Positions 28,430 to 39,670 are shown, numbered from the stretch's first letter. The stretch: 64,000 nucleotides of DNA from Catellatospora bangladeshensis (GCF_016862575.1 NZ_BONF01000031.1:98205-162204), one strand, 5' to 3'. The notes: generated from the letters alone by a model not told the origin. Numbers and translations: made by a program.

Positions 28430-30014
28430 AGGTGAGGTGGTGGTACAGGGCGGGAGAGAGGGCCGGGCCGGGGGCGGTGCCCTCGATGACGACCGAGGCG
28501 GTGCGGCCGTGGTGGGCGAGGGTGGCCACGGCGCTGCCGAAGTACGGCGGGCGCAGCGCGCGCCAGCGCACGGCCGGGCGGGGCACCCCGAACGCGCGCG
28601 CGACCAGCCAGGCCGGGCCGGACAGCACCCGCCACCAGCCGACGCGCAGCAGCGTACGCATGACGCCCTTGATGCTCTGGTGCAGCGGGGAGCACGTGAC
28701 CTGGTGTACGGCCGCGGTCGCGCCGGGGATCTCCGCACGGGCGACGTACGAGTGGTGCACGTCGCCGCCGAGCACGCTGACCGTGGCCGGGCCGCGCACC
28801 GCCGCGATCAGCGCGGTCAGCTCGTCGAAGGAGTGCCCGACGGCGGCCCAGTGCTCCAGGTCGTAGTGCTGGCGCAGCCGTTCCATCGTGCCGCTGTGCC
28901 GCGCCGCGAGCACCTCGATGACGGCCTCGCCGTGGTGCACCGCGGGCGCCAGCAGCCAGGGCAGCGAGCAGGCGAGCACCAGGTGGTCGCAGTCGGCGCG
29001 GGTCTGCTCGGCCAGGGCGTCCCAGTGCTCCTGCGGCCACATGCGCCGCTCGGGGCCGTCGAGCACCCGGTTGCCGCGGCAGTCGAGCAGGATGAGCCGG
29101 GTCCGGCCGACGTCGACCACGCAGCCCCACGGGTAGAGGTCGGGCCCGGCGGGCACGGACACCCGCTCGGCGAACGCGGTCAGCACGGCCGTGGCGTCCT
29201 CGCCCGCCCGGATGCGCCGCCATACGGGGTCGGTGTCGAGCTGGACCGGGGTGAGGTTGCCCAGGTGCTGGAAGAGCCAGTACGACGCGAGCCCGGCGAC
29301 GATGCGCTCGGCCCACCACGGCTGCGCGCGGACGGACTCCAGCCAGCCGGCCGACGAGTTCCAGTCGTCCATGATCTCGTGGTCGTCGAAGATCATGACG
29401 CTGGGCACGGTCGACAGCAGCCAGCGCACCGGCGGCTCGGTCCACGACTCGTGGTAGAGGTGCACGTACTCGGCGAAGGTGACCACGTGGTCCGGCGGCG
29501 CCTGCGCGGGGCGCTCCCGCCCGGCCAGCCAGCCCGTCGTGGGCGCGGACAGGTTGTCGGCGTAGATCTGGTCCCCGATCAGCGCCAGCAGGTCCGGCAG
29601 GCGGGCCTGCCCGGCGCGGGCCGCGTCGAGCAGCCGCTGCCCGAGCGCCTCCAGCGCGTCCGGGTCGTGCCCGGCGGCGGCGTGGGTGCGCGTGCACGCC
29701 TCGCGGCAGGAGCCGAACGTGATCACCGCGTCGGGGTCGCCGGGATCGCGAATGGTGATCACCGAGGGTGGGTACTCCGGCAGCGGCCAGACCGGCGCGC
29801 CGTCGAGTTCGACGGCGTACGCGTGTGCACCCACCGGCAGCCGCGACAGCACCACCAGCCCCAGATGGACGCCGAACGCCTCGAACGTGTCCGACGTCAC
29901 GGTGTGCTCCGCGGCCCGCACGGTCACCCGCGCGGGCTGGTCGGTCTGTACCCAGATGACCGCCTGGTCACCGTCGACACGGCGCAGCAGGGGGCCGAGC
30001 AGGAGGGTCGCCAC
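28428..30014 (-). CDS. PhoD-like metallophosphatase
   Basis: About 528 residues. The PhoD core motifs are visible in order: ITFGSCREAC, IGDQIYAD, FDDHEIMDDWN and GGDVHHSYVA, giving the Asp/His/Asn metal ligands of alkaline phosphatase D/phosphodiesterase enzymes. No Tat or Sec signal peptide is seen, so it may act in the cytosol. GTG at 30014 is preferred because GGAGG lies nine bases before it; the in-frame ATG at 30023 directly abuts that ribosome site. Divergent from ftsY, sharing a ~110-bp promoter gap. Confidence 0.82.
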   Translation of the reverse strand: MATLLLGPLLRRVDGDQAVIWVQTDQPARVTVRAAEHTVTSDTFEAFGVHLGLVVLSRLPVGAHAYAVELDGAPVWPLPEYPPSVITIRDPGDPDAVITFGSCREACTRTHAAAGHDPDALEALGQRLLDAARAGQARLPDLLALIGDQIYADNLSAPTTGWLAGRERPAQAPPDHVVTFAEYVHLYHESWTEPPVRWLLSTVPSVMIFDDHEIMDDWNSSAGWLESVRAQPWWAERIVAGLASYWLFQHLGNLTPVQLDTDPVWRRIRAGEDATAVLTAFAERVSVPAGPDLYPWGCVVDVGRTRLILLDCRGNRVLDGPERRMWPQEHWDALAEQTRADCDHLVLACSLPWLLAPAVHHGEAVIEVLAARHSGTMERLRQHYDLEHWAAVGHSFDELTALIAAVRGPATVSVLGGDVHHSYVARAEIPGATAAVHQVTCSPLHQSIKGVMRTLLRVGWWRVLSGPAWLVARAFGVPRPAVRWRALRPPYFGSAVATLAHHGRTASVVIEGTAPGPALSPALYHHLT

Positions 30015-30126
30015 GCCGCACATCCTCCGGGATGGCAGGCACGGTGGCCAGGTCCGGTCGTGTCGAAAAGGCGCGCGCGGGCTCCGGTGTGCCCCCTGCG
30101 GCCCTGGATTTGAGAGGATGCCCGTC

Positions 30127-31401
30127 ATGAAAGACGCGCTCGTTCCCGTGATCGTGATCGTCGCCCTGCTGCTCGTGGCCGGGCTGACGGTCTTCCTCGT
30201 GCGCCGGCCGCGCCGTGCCGTGCTGCCGCCCGAGGCGGGCACGAAGGAGGCCGAGCGCCCCGGCATCGAGCGCGGCGAGCAGATCCCGCCCAGCGTGATC
30301 GCCCCGCCGAAGCCGGACGGCAAGACGCCGGTCGGGGAGAAGCCCGCGCCCGAGAAGCCGGCGGTGGAGAAGCCCGCCGTCGTTCCGGCGCCCGCCCCGG
30401 CCCCGCCGGTCGAGAAGGCCCCGCCGGCCCCGCCGGTGCCGGCGGAGCCGGTCGCGCCCGAGATCGAGCAGCCGGAGCCGACCGCGGGCCGCCTGGTGCG
30501 GCTGCGCGCCCGCCTGGCCCGCTCGCAGAACGTCTTCGGCAAGGGCCTGCTCGGCCTGCTCTCGCGCGACCACCTGGACGACGACGCGTGGGACGAGGTC
30601 GAGGAGAGCCTGATCAGCGCTGACGTGGGCGTCCAGGCGACCACGGAGATCGTTGCCAAGCTGCGCGAGCGCACCCGGGTGCTGGGCACCCGCACGGCGA
30701 CCGATCTGCGCGGCCTGCTGGCCGAGGAGCTGACCGAGGCGCTGGACCCGAAGCTGGACCGCTCGCTGCACACCGGTGTGGTGGAGGGCAAGCCGTCGGT
30801 GATCCTGGTCGTCGGCGTGAACGGCGCGGGCAAGACCACCAGCTGCGGCAAGATCGCCCGGGTGCTGGTGGCGGACGGCCACACGGTGGTGCTGGGCGCG
30901 GCCGACACGTTCCGCGCCGCCGCCGCCGACCAGCTCGCCACGTGGGCCTCCCGGGTGGGCGCGCAGGTCGTGCGCGGCCCCGAGGGCGGCGACCCGGCGG
31001 CGGTGGCCTTCGACGCGGTCAAGAAGGGCATCGACGCGGGCGTCGACACGGTGCTGATCGACACGGCGGGCCGCCTGCAGAACAAGGTCGGCCTGATGGA
31101 CGAGCTGGGCAAGATCAAGCGGGTGGTGGAGAAGCACGGCCCGGTCTCCGAGACGCTGCTGGTGCTGGACGCGACCGCCGGCCAGAACGGGCTGAGCCAG
31201 GCCCGCGTCTTCACCGAGGTCGCCGACGTCACCGGGGTGGTCCTCACTAAATTGGACGGCACGGCCAAGGGCGGTATCGTGATCGCGGTGCAGCGCGCTC
31301 TCGGTATCCCGGTCAAGCTGGTCGGCCTGGGCGAGGGCCCGGACGACCTCGCCCCCTTCGATCCCCAGCAGTTCGTGTCCGCGCTGCTGGGTGACGAGTG
31401 A
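30127..31401 (+). CDS. ftsY: Signal recognition particle receptor FtsY
   Basis: 424 residues. An N-terminal membrane helix (about residues 4-24), unusual for E. coli FtsY but common in actinomycetes, is followed by a Pro/Glu/Lys-rich linker and the NG domain. G1 is GVNGAGKTT (about residue 231), with DTAGRLQNK and TKLDGTAKGG further on. It docks Ffh-ribosome complexes at the membrane. ATG at 30127 is preferred because AGAGG lies nine bases before it; ATG at 30118 abuts the same site. Confidence 0.95.
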   Translation: MKDALVPVIVIVALLLVAGLTVFLVRRPRRAVLPPEAGTKEAERPGIERGEQIPPSVIAPPKPDGKTPVGEKPAPEKPAVEKPAVVPAPAPAPPVEKAPPAPPVPAEPVAPEIEQPEPTAGRLVRLRARLARSQNVFGKGLLGLLSRDHLDDDAWDEVEESLISADVGVQATTEIVAKLRERTRVLGTRTATDLRGLLAEELTEALDPKLDRSLHTGVVEGKPSVILVVGVNGAGKTTSCGKIARVLVADGHTVVLGAADTFRAAAADQLATWASRVGAQVVRGPEGGDPAAVAFDAVKKGIDAGVDTVLIDTAGRLQNKVGLMDELGKIKRVVEKHGPVSETLLVLDATAGQNGLSQARVFTEVADVTGVVLTKLDGTAKGGIVIAVQRALGIPVKLVGLGEGPDDLAPFDPQQFVSALLGDE

Positions 31402-31425
31402 CGAGCGACGAGCGCTGAAGAGTCG

Positions 31426-32232
31426 ATGGTGACAGCCCCTTTCCAGGACCCGACCGAGATACCGCTGCGCGGCGGCAACGTCAGCACGGTGGTCCGCGTC
31501 GGCGAGACCGTGCGCCGCAACGCCGGCCCGTGGACCCCCACGGTGCACGCGCTGCTGCGCCATCTCGAGTACGCCGGTTTCACCGGGTCGCCACGTGCCC
31601 TCGGCATGGACGAGCACGGCCGCGAGGTGCTGTCCTACCTGCCGGGCGAGTGCGGGGAGTACCCGCTCGCCCCGCACTGGGTCACCGACGAGGCGCTGGT
31701 CACCGTGGCGACCATGCTGCGCATGTTCCACGACGCGCAGGCGGGCTTCCGCACGCCCGCGGGCGGGGTGTGGCGCTCGTTCGGCCCGCCCCCACCCGAC
31801 GCGGAGATCATCTGCCATCACGACGCCGCGCCGCACAACGTCATCTGGCGGCCCGACGGCACGCTGGCGATGATCGACTTCGACCTGGCCTCGCCCGGCT
31901 CGCGCATCTACGACGTGGCGTACGCCGCGTGGACCTGGGTGCCGATCTTCAGTGACCGGGACTCGATCACGCTCGGCTGGCACCGGCCGGACCGCCCGCG
32001 CCGGCTGCGCCTGTTCGCCGACGCGTACGGGCTGATCCCGCGCGACCGGCACCGCCTGGTGCGGACCATCCGCAAGCGCATCGTGGACCACGTCGAGGGC
32101 ATCCGCCGCCTCGCCACGGCGGGGGAGCCGGCGTTCGTCCGGATCGTGCAGAAGGGCCACCTTCGGCGGCCGCTTCGCGACCTTCGGCTGATTGACTACG
32201 AGCGGTACACGCTGGAGCACGCGCTGCGCTGA
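31426..32232 (+). CDS. Aminoglycoside phosphotransferase-like kinase
   Basis: 268 residues. The APH/choline-kinase catalytic loop is ICHHDAAPHNVIW (about residues 125-137) and the metal-binding segment is AMIDFDLASPG, as expected for the family. The N-terminal lobe is short. Members act on many small hydroxylated substrates, so resistance should not be assumed. It sits 24 nt after ftsY and probably shares its transcript. A 9-bp perfect inverted repeat follows its stop. Confidence 0.8.
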   Translation: MVTAPFQDPTEIPLRGGNVSTVVRVGETVRRNAGPWTPTVHALLRHLEYAGFTGSPRALGMDEHGREVLSYLPGECGEYPLAPHWVTDEALVTVATMLRMFHDAQAGFRTPAGGVWRSFGPPPPDAEIICHHDAAPHNVIWRPDGTLAMIDFDLASPGSRIYDVAYAAWTWVPIFSDRDSITLGWHRPDRPRRLRLFADAYGLIPRDRHRLVRTIRKRIVDHVEGIRRLATAGEPAFVRIVQKGHLRRPLRDLRLIDYERYTLEHALR

Positions 32233-32256
32233 AAACGCGCCATGAATGGGCTCCTC

Positions 32257-32280
32257 ACGTGTGAACATTTCTTCACACGT
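32257..32280. promoter_or_regulatory. Perfect 9-bp inverted repeat in the amt promoter region
   Basis: ACGTGTGAA (32257-32265) and TTCACACGT (32272-32280) with a 6-nt centre. It overlaps the first GlnR-type box, so it may be an operator. As RNA it could also be a weak terminator for the upstream kinase gene. Confidence 0.5.
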
Positions 32281-32308
32281 ACGAAACAGATCGTGACGCG
32301 CTGGAAAC
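32272..32308 (+). promoter_or_regulatory. Two GlnR-type operator boxes upstream of amt-glnK-glnD
   Basis: Box 1 is TTCAC-n6-GAAAC (32272-32287). Box 2 is GTGAC-n6-GAAAC (32293-32308). Both fit the actinobacterial GlnR half-site pattern gTnAC-n6-GaAAC, box 2 exactly, and they are 5 nt apart. The known role of GlnR at amt is activation under nitrogen limitation. They lie about 160 bp ahead of the amt start. Confidence 0.75.
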
Positions 32309-32464
32309 CGAGCCGCGTCATTGCGCGAAACAGGGGATGGCGATGCTGCCTCCCAACCAGCACCGATGGCATTGCGGCGATCGGGCCGGGCGGACCTGGC
32401 GGCGCTCCCGCCGGTCGACCTCGGTGGCTGGGAGGGAGGAACCCACTCACCCTAGGAGGGCAGC

Positions 32465-34240
<1,776 letters not shown>

Positions 34241-34259
34241 TATTCGGAGAGTAGGAAAG

Positions 34260-36530
34260 ATGGGCCCGGGGAACGTCGCGACTTCCGCATCGGACAGCGC
34301 GGCGGGCCCCGGGCCCGACTATGCGCGCCTGGCACAACGTGATCCCGCCTCGGTCGGCGCGCTCGCCCGCAGCGCCCGCGCCGACGCGCTGGACGCCTGG
34401 CTCAGCCGGCTGCTGCCGGACACCCCCGGCGTCGCCCTCGTCGCGGTCGGCGGGCTCGGCCGCCGCGAGTGCACCCCGCACGGCGACCTCGACCTGATCC
34501 TGGTGCACGCTGGGGTCCCGCGGGTCGACGAGCTGGCCGCCTCGCTCTGGTATCCCATCTGGGACGCCCGGATGGGCCTGGACCACTCCACCCGCACCGT
34601 CGCCGAGTCGCTCGACGCCGCCCACGACGACGTCAAGGTCGCGCTCGGCCTGCTCGACGCCCGGCACGTGGCCGGTGACCCGGCCCTGTCCGCCCAGCTC
34701 GCCCGCGCCGCCGTGGACCAGTGGCGGCGCACCGCCCGCCGCCAGCTCATGCGGCTGCGCGAGCTCGTCGAGGAGCGCCACGCCGCCCACGGTGAGCTGG
34801 CGTACCTGCTGGAGGGCGACCTCAAGGAGGCCGCCGGCGGCCTGCGCGACGTGGGCGTGCTGCGCGGCATCGGCGTCGCCGGGGTCGCCGACGCGCTCCC
34901 GCCGCAGGTGCGCGCCGCCGCCACCCGGCTGCTCGACGTACGCGACGCGCTGCACGTCAGCATCGGCCGGCGCAACGACCGGCTGCGTGCCCAGGAGCGC
35001 CTGCAGGTGGCGGAGCTGCTCGGCCTGTCCGACGGCGACGCGCTGCTGCGCCGGGTCGGGCTCGACGCGCGTACCGTCGCCTGGTCCCTCACCGACGCCT
35101 GGCGCTCGGTACAGCGCTGGCACGCCGCCGCGGTCCGCAACGGTGATCCGCGCGCCCGGGAGGCGTCGTCCGTACGCAGCCCCGTGGCCCGCGACGTGGT
35201 CGCCGTGGACGGGGAGATCGTGCTGGCCCGCGCCGCCGTCGGCCCGCACCCCGACCCGTCGCTGTCGCTGCGGGTCGCGGCCGCCGCCGCACAGCACCAG
35301 ATGCCCATCGCGCGGGCCACCCTGGAGTGGCTCGCCCGGTTCTGCCCGCCGCTGCCCACCCCGTGGCCCTCTTCGGCCCGCACCGCGCTGCTCACCCTGC
35401 TCGGCGCGGGCACCGGCCTGGTCACCGCCTGGGAGGCGTGCGACCGGTTCGGGCTCACCTCGGCCTGGCTGCCGCAGTGGACCCGGCTGCGCGGCACCCC
35501 GCAGCACCACCCCGTGCACCGGTTCACCCTCGACCGGCACCTCGTGCAGGCCGCCGCGAACGCCTCCCGCTGGTCGCGCGAGGTCGCCCGGCCCGACCTG
35601 CTCGTGCTCGGCGCGCTGCTGCACGACGTCGGCAAGGGCCTGCCCGGCGACCACAGCGAGGTCGGCGCCGACCTGGCCCGCGAGATGGCCGCCGCGATCG
35701 GCCTGCCGCCCGCCGACGTCGACACCATCGCCACCCTGGTCCGGTATCACCTGGTGCTGCCCGACACGGCCACCCGGCGCGACCTCGACGACCCGGCCAC
35801 CATCAACCATGTCGCCAAGCTCGTCGGCGACGCCGGCACGCTCGAACTGCTGCAGATGCTCGCCCGCGCCGACGCCGCCGCGACCGGCCCCGGCGCGTGG
35901 TCGGCGTGGAAGTCGAAGCTCATCGACGACCTGTGCCACCGCGTACGCAAGGTCCTCGGTGGCGGGCCGCTGCCCGAGCCCACCTCGCCCGATCCGGCGC
36001 TGCTGGCCGGGCCGCTGCCCGTGGTCCAGGTCGCCGACGACTGGGTGGCGCTGGCCGCCCGCGACCGGGTCGGGCTGCTGGCCGCCGTGGCCGGGTGCCT
36101 CGCCACGCACAAGCTGGAGATCGTCGCGGCCGGCTCGTCGACCATCGGCGAGCGGGCGATCATCGAGTGCGCGGTGAACAACCGGTACGGCACGCCGCCG
36201 GATCGCGAGCTGCTCGCCGCCGACCTGCGCCGGGTGGGGCTGGACCAGCTCCCGCTGCCGCGCCGGCTGGGCAGCGGGGGCGGGAAGCGGCCCGCCGGGG
36301 CCGAGCCGCGGGTGATCTGGGGCGAGGCGACCGGCGCGACGCTGCTGGAGCTGCGGGCCACCGACGCGCCCGGCCTGCTCTACCGGGTCACCTCGGCGCT
36401 GGCCGCGCTCGGGGTGGACGTCCGGACCGCCCGCGTGTCCACCCTCGGCGCCGACGTGGTGGACGCGTTCTACCTGGTCGGCGACGTCGACCGCGACGCC
36501 GTGGAGGCAGCGGTGCTCGCCGCCGTCTAA
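34260..36530 (+). CDS. glnD: PII nucleotidylyltransferase GlnD
   Basis: 756 residues. N-terminal nucleotidyltransferase with GGLGRRECTPHGDLDLI (about residues 64-80, Gly-Gly and the two metal Asp). An HD domain with LLHDVGKG (about 453) would remove the modification. Two ACT domains follow (about 590-650 and 695-756). It senses glutamine and modifies GlnK. ATG at 34260 is preceded by AGGAAAG. Only 19 nt separate it from glnK, so the three genes form one operon. Two family A repeats follow the stop. Confidence 0.95.
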   Translation: MGPGNVATSASDSAAGPGPDYARLAQRDPASVGALARSARADALDAWLSRLLPDTPGVALVAVGGLGRRECTPHGDLDLILVHAGVPRVDELAASLWYPIWDARMGLDHSTRTVAESLDAAHDDVKVALGLLDARHVAGDPALSAQLARAAVDQWRRTARRQLMRLRELVEERHAAHGELAYLLEGDLKEAAGGLRDVGVLRGIGVAGVADALPPQVRAAATRLLDVRDALHVSIGRRNDRLRAQERLQVAELLGLSDGDALLRRVGLDARTVAWSLTDAWRSVQRWHAAAVRNGDPRAREASSVRSPVARDVVAVDGEIVLARAAVGPHPDPSLSLRVAAAAAQHQMPIARATLEWLARFCPPLPTPWPSSARTALLTLLGAGTGLVTAWEACDRFGLTSAWLPQWTRLRGTPQHHPVHRFTLDRHLVQAAANASRWSREVARPDLLVLGALLHDVGKGLPGDHSEVGADLAREMAAAIGLPPADVDTIATLVRYHLVLPDTATRRDLDDPATINHVAKLVGDAGTLELLQMLARADAAATGPGAWSAWKSKLIDDLCHRVRKVLGGGPLPEPTSPDPALLAGPLPVVQVADDWVALAARDRVGLLAAVAGCLATHKLEIVAAGSSTIGERAIIECAVNNRYGTPPDRELLAADLRRVGLDQLPLPRRLGSGGGKRPAGAEPRVIWGEATGATLLELRATDAPGLLYRVTSALAALGVDVRTARVSTLGADVVDAFYLVGDVDRDAVEAAVLAAV

Positions 36531-36575
36531 CCCGCCGTCCGCGCGCCCGGTCCGCAGCTTCGCGGCCGGGGCGTT

Positions 36576-36640
36576 GATCGCGAGTTCGTGTCGAAACCTG
36601 TGGCTGGACCGCACTTCTGGACACGAACCGGCGATCTTCG
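36576..36640. repeat. Family A 65-bp repeat, copy 2
   Basis: Arms pair over 15 of 17 positions. Inner part TGTGG...CCGCA. Same orientation as copy 3, period 104 bp. Confidence 0.88.
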
Positions 36641-36679
36641 TAGCGGGGGCGGCCGTGGCGGCCCGTGGCGGCGGCGGAT

Positions 36680-36744
36680 GATCGCGGACTCGTGTCGAAA
36701 GGTGCGGTCCTGCCACAGGTTTCGACACGAAACACTGATCTTCG
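36680..36744. repeat. Family A 65-bp repeat, copy 3
   Basis: Exact 65-bp unit ending ACTGATCTTCG. Inner TGCGG...CCACA hairpin. The right arm has two changes relative to the consensus. Confidence 0.88.
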
Positions 36745-36945
36745 GGGTGGGCGAGGGCGGCCGGGGGCGGCGGCGGGGCGGACTTAGCCGACCATAGGCG
36801 CGGGGTGGGTGGTTGGGGCTGGGCGGGGCGGGTATGCGGGATCGGGCGGCGGTGGGATGAGGGCGGGGCGGCAGCGGCTACCCTTACCAGGGCTGCCTCT
36901 CGGCACTCGACCCACCCGAAATCGACCAATTGGGGATGTTGCGCT

Positions 36946-38502
36946 GTGTTTGACACCCTGAGCGACCGGCTCTCCGGCATCTTCTCCAAGCTGCGGAGCA
37001 AGGGCCGGCTCACCGACGCCGACGTCGACGCCACGGCCCGCGAGATCCGGCTGGCGCTGCTGGAGGCGGACGTCGCGCTGCCGGTGGTGAAGGCCTTCAT
37101 CTTCCGGCTCAAGGAGCGGGCGCGCGGCGCGCAGGTGTCGCAGGCGCTCAACCCGGCGCAGCAGATCATCAAGATCGTGCACGAGGAACTGGTCGCGGTG
37201 CTGGGCGGCCAGGCCCGGCGGCTCCAGTTCGCCAAGCAGCCGCCGACCGTGATCATGCTGGCCGGTCTGCAGGGTTCCGGTAAGACCACGCTGGCCGGCA
37301 AGCTGGCCCGCTGGCTCAAGTCGCAGGGCAACCAGCCGCTGCTCGTCGCGGCAGACCTCCAGCGCCCGAACGCGGTGAACCAGCTGCAGGTCCTCGGCCA
37401 GCGCGCCGGCGTCGAGGTGTACGCGCCGGAGCCGGGCAACGGCGTCGGCGACCCGGTGCAGGTCGCCAAGGAATCGATCGAGCACGCCCGTCGCCACATG
37501 CGCGACATCGTGATCGTCGACACGGCCGGCCGGCTCGGTATCGACACCGAGATGATGGCGCAGGCCGCCTCGATCCGCGACGCGGTCGACCCGGACGAGG
37601 TCATCTTCGTCATCGACGCGATGGTCGGCCAGGACGCGGTCGCCACGGCCGAGGCGTTCCGCGACGGCGTGGGCATCACCGGTGTCGTGCTCTCCAAGCT
37701 CGACGGCGACGCCCGCGGCGGCGCCGCGCTGTCGGTGCGTGAGGTCACCGGCCAGCCGATCCTGTTCGCGTCCACCGGCGAGAAGCTGGAGGACTTCGAC
37801 GTCTTCCACCCCGACCGGATGGCCAGCCGCATCCTCGGCATGGGCGACGTGCTGACCCTCATCGAACAGGCCGAGCAGGCCTTCGACGAGGAGCAGAAGG
37901 AGAAGATGACGGCGAAGCTGCTCGGTGGCGAGCAGTTCACGCTGGAGGACTTCCTGGACCAGCTGATCGCCGTGCGGCGGATGGGCCCGATCGCGAACCT
38001 GCTCGGCATGATGCCCGGCATGGGCCAGATGAAGGACCAGCTGGCGGAGCTGGACGACAGCCACTTCGACAAGGTCACCGCGATCATCCGCTCGATGACC
38101 CCGGGCGAGCGTGCCACCCCGAAGATCCTTAACGGCTCGCGGCGGGCGCGTATCGCGCGCGGCTCCGGCGTCACCGTCACCGACGTGAACCAGCTGCTCA
38201 ACCGCTTCGAGCAGGCGCAGAAGATGATGAAGCAGATGGGCGGCATGATGGGCCTGCCCGGCGGCGGGCGCCGCAAGGCCACCAAGTCGCCGAAGAACAA
38301 GCGCAAGGGCACGAAGGGCGGCGGCGGCCCGCGTGGCGGCTTCCCGGCCGGTCTGCCCGGCGGTATGCCCGGCATGCCGCAACTGCCCCCGGGCATGGAC
38401 CCGGCCGCGCTGGAGCAGCAGATGGGCGGCGGCAGCCCGTTCAAGGCGCCGAAGCTCGACTTCGGCAAGCTGACCCGCCGCGACGACGACAAAAACAAGT
38501 AG
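36946..38502 (+). CDS. ffh: Signal recognition particle protein Ffh
   Basis: 518 residues. The N domain begins VFDTLSDRLSGIFSKLR; the G domain has GLQGSGKTT (about residue 107), DTAGRLG and SKLDGDARGG. The Met-rich M domain (about 300-430) contains GMMPGMGQMKDQ-like segments. The C-terminal tail is Lys/Gly/Met-rich and ends DDDKNK. It pairs with SRP RNA and FtsY. GTG at 36946 is the only in-frame start near the conserved N-terminus. Confidence 0.96.
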   Translation: MFDTLSDRLSGIFSKLRSKGRLTDADVDATAREIRLALLEADVALPVVKAFIFRLKERARGAQVSQALNPAQQIIKIVHEELVAVLGGQARRLQFAKQPPTVIMLAGLQGSGKTTLAGKLARWLKSQGNQPLLVAADLQRPNAVNQLQVLGQRAGVEVYAPEPGNGVGDPVQVAKESIEHARRHMRDIVIVDTAGRLGIDTEMMAQAASIRDAVDPDEVIFVIDAMVGQDAVATAEAFRDGVGITGVVLSKLDGDARGGAALSVREVTGQPILFASTGEKLEDFDVFHPDRMASRILGMGDVLTLIEQAEQAFDEEQKEKMTAKLLGGEQFTLEDFLDQLIAVRRMGPIANLLGMMPGMGQMKDQLAELDDSHFDKVTAIIRSMTPGERATPKILNGSRRARIARGSGVTVTDVNQLLNRFEQAQKMMKQMGGMMGLPGGGRRKATKSPKNKRKGTKGGGGPRGGFPAGLPGGMPGMPQLPPGMDPAALEQQMGGGSPFKAPKLDFGKLTRRDDDKNK

Positions 38503-38511
38503 CTCGACGAA

Positions 38512-38575
38512 AAGATCGCCACCTCAGGGTCCGCAACCGGTCACCCCCCGACCCCGGCCCCGAGGTGGCGATCTT
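38512..38575. terminator. Long-armed hairpin after ffh
   Basis: AAGATCGCCACCTC (38512-38525) pairs perfectly with 38562-38575 across a 36-nt GC-rich centre. Probably the ffh transcript end. It also resembles the GATC-ended repeat units in length and in ending GCGATCTTCG. Confidence 0.65.
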
Positions 38576-38764
38576 CGTCTTCTGCATGGGATCGATGCAT
38601 GCAGTCGGGGAGGCGCCGTCGCAGTTGCTGACTGCCATCACTCAGCTGCGCCGGCGCCCCGCGCCTGGATCCATTATCGAACACATGTTCGAACAAGGCA
38701 AGCCATCGCGATCGATCGGCCAGATCGGCGACACTTCCGGGTGACGGCCCGGCGCCGCGGGCAA

Positions 38765-38829
38765 GATCGGTGGTTCGTGTCCAAACCTGGTGCCAGACCG
38801 CCGATCTTGACACGAGACAGCGATCTTCC
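38765..38829. repeat. Family A 65-bp repeat, copy 4
   Basis: Exact 65-bp unit between convergent ffh and the PH-domain gene. The outer arms are kept; the centre differs most from the consensus (CTGGTGCCAG palindrome instead of TGCGG/CCGCA). Confidence 0.8.
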
Positions 38830-38854
38830 CAGCGGCCCGAGGCCGGGGCCGGGG

Positions 38855-39622
38855 TCAGGGGAGGGGCGCCGTCTCCGCGGGGCTGGCGCCGACGCCGAGC
38901 GCCTCGCGCAGGCGGTGCAGCTCGGCCTCGGTGCCGATGGCGGCCCGGTGGGTGGGGTCTTCGACGTAGTGCCGGATCGCCGCAGCCAGGAAGGCACCGT
39001 CGACGTACGCCTCGCGGAAGCTGACGATCTTCATCTGGTACGAGCCGTCCGCCCGGCCGACCGCGAGCGCCAGCTCCCGCTGCTTCGGCGCGGGCGTGGG
39101 CGGGCCGCCGGGCGCGAGCGTGTCCCAGCCGTACCGCCGGGTGCGCAGCAGCCGCACCTCCACGCCCGCCGGGGTCAGGCGGACGCGGGGACCGCGCCGC
39201 AGCGCCCACACCGCGAGCGCGAGGCACGCGGCGGCGAGCACCGCGCTCATGCCCAGCAGCGCCGGATCGGTCACCGGCACCCGTCCCCCCGGCCCGGCTT
39301 CGGTCACCGGGATGCCGCCGAGCACGAACCCGGCCAGGATCGCCCGGTGGCCGCCTTGCGGCGCGGTCGGCGCGACGAAGCCGTCCGGCGTCGCCGTGAA
39401 CGTCGCGGGCGGCTGCGCGTACCGCCGGATCACCAGGTGGTAGCCGCCGACCGGCACCAGGACCGCCAGCCCGAGCGGCAGCAGCAGCTCGACAAGGAAC
39501 GCGGGCAGCGGGTAGGCGTCTTCCGCCAGCAGGCCCCACGAGTAGGGCGCCGCGATCCGCAGTCCGCAGGCGAGCAGCGCGAACCCGACGGCGTACCAGC
39601 GCAGGCGAGGCAGGGGCGGCAT
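38855..39622 (-). CDS. PH-domain-like membrane protein
   Basis: About 255 residues. Two N-terminal hydrophobic helices (around residues 7-25 and 37-55), another pair near 120-150, then a PH-like (bPH) segment LTPAGVEVRLLRTRRYGWDTL and a helical C-terminus. Function unknown. ATG at 39622 has AGGGTG upstream; an in-frame ATG at 39640 lacks a ribosome site. Divergent from the amidohydrolase with only 48 bp between starts, so the two promoters must overlap or be very short. Confidence 0.6.
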   Translation of the reverse strand: MPPLPRLRWYAVGFALLACGLRIAAPYSWGLLAEDAYPLPAFLVELLLPLGLAVLVPVGGYHLVIRRYAQPPATFTATPDGFVAPTAPQGGHRAILAGFVLGGIPVTEAGPGGRVPVTDPALLGMSAVLAAACLALAVWALRRGPRVRLTPAGVEVRLLRTRRYGWDTLAPGGPPTPAPKQRELALAVGRADGSYQMKIVSFREAYVDGAFLAAAIRHYVEDPTHRAAIGTEAELHRLREALGVGASPAETAPLP

Positions 39623-39670
39623 GGCGCACACCCTAGCCATCGCGCGCCATCGGTGTGGGACAGTGCCAGC

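Larger units (their letters stand above)
36531..36945. other. 415-bp gene-free region between glnD and ffh
   Basis: Contains two family A repeats (36576-36640, 36680-36744), then a GC-rich stretch up to the ffh start. No real gene seen. The ffh promoter should lie in the right half but no clear boxes were found. Confidence 0.6.

Noticed and set aside
31426..32232. Antibiotic-resistance kinase
   Set aside because: The APH fold covers many substrates; nothing nearby suggests an aminoglycoside target.
32317..32331. A third GlnR box (GTCAT...GAAAC)
   Set aside because: The spacing is 5 instead of 6 and the first half has T in place of C, so it is left out of the operator call.
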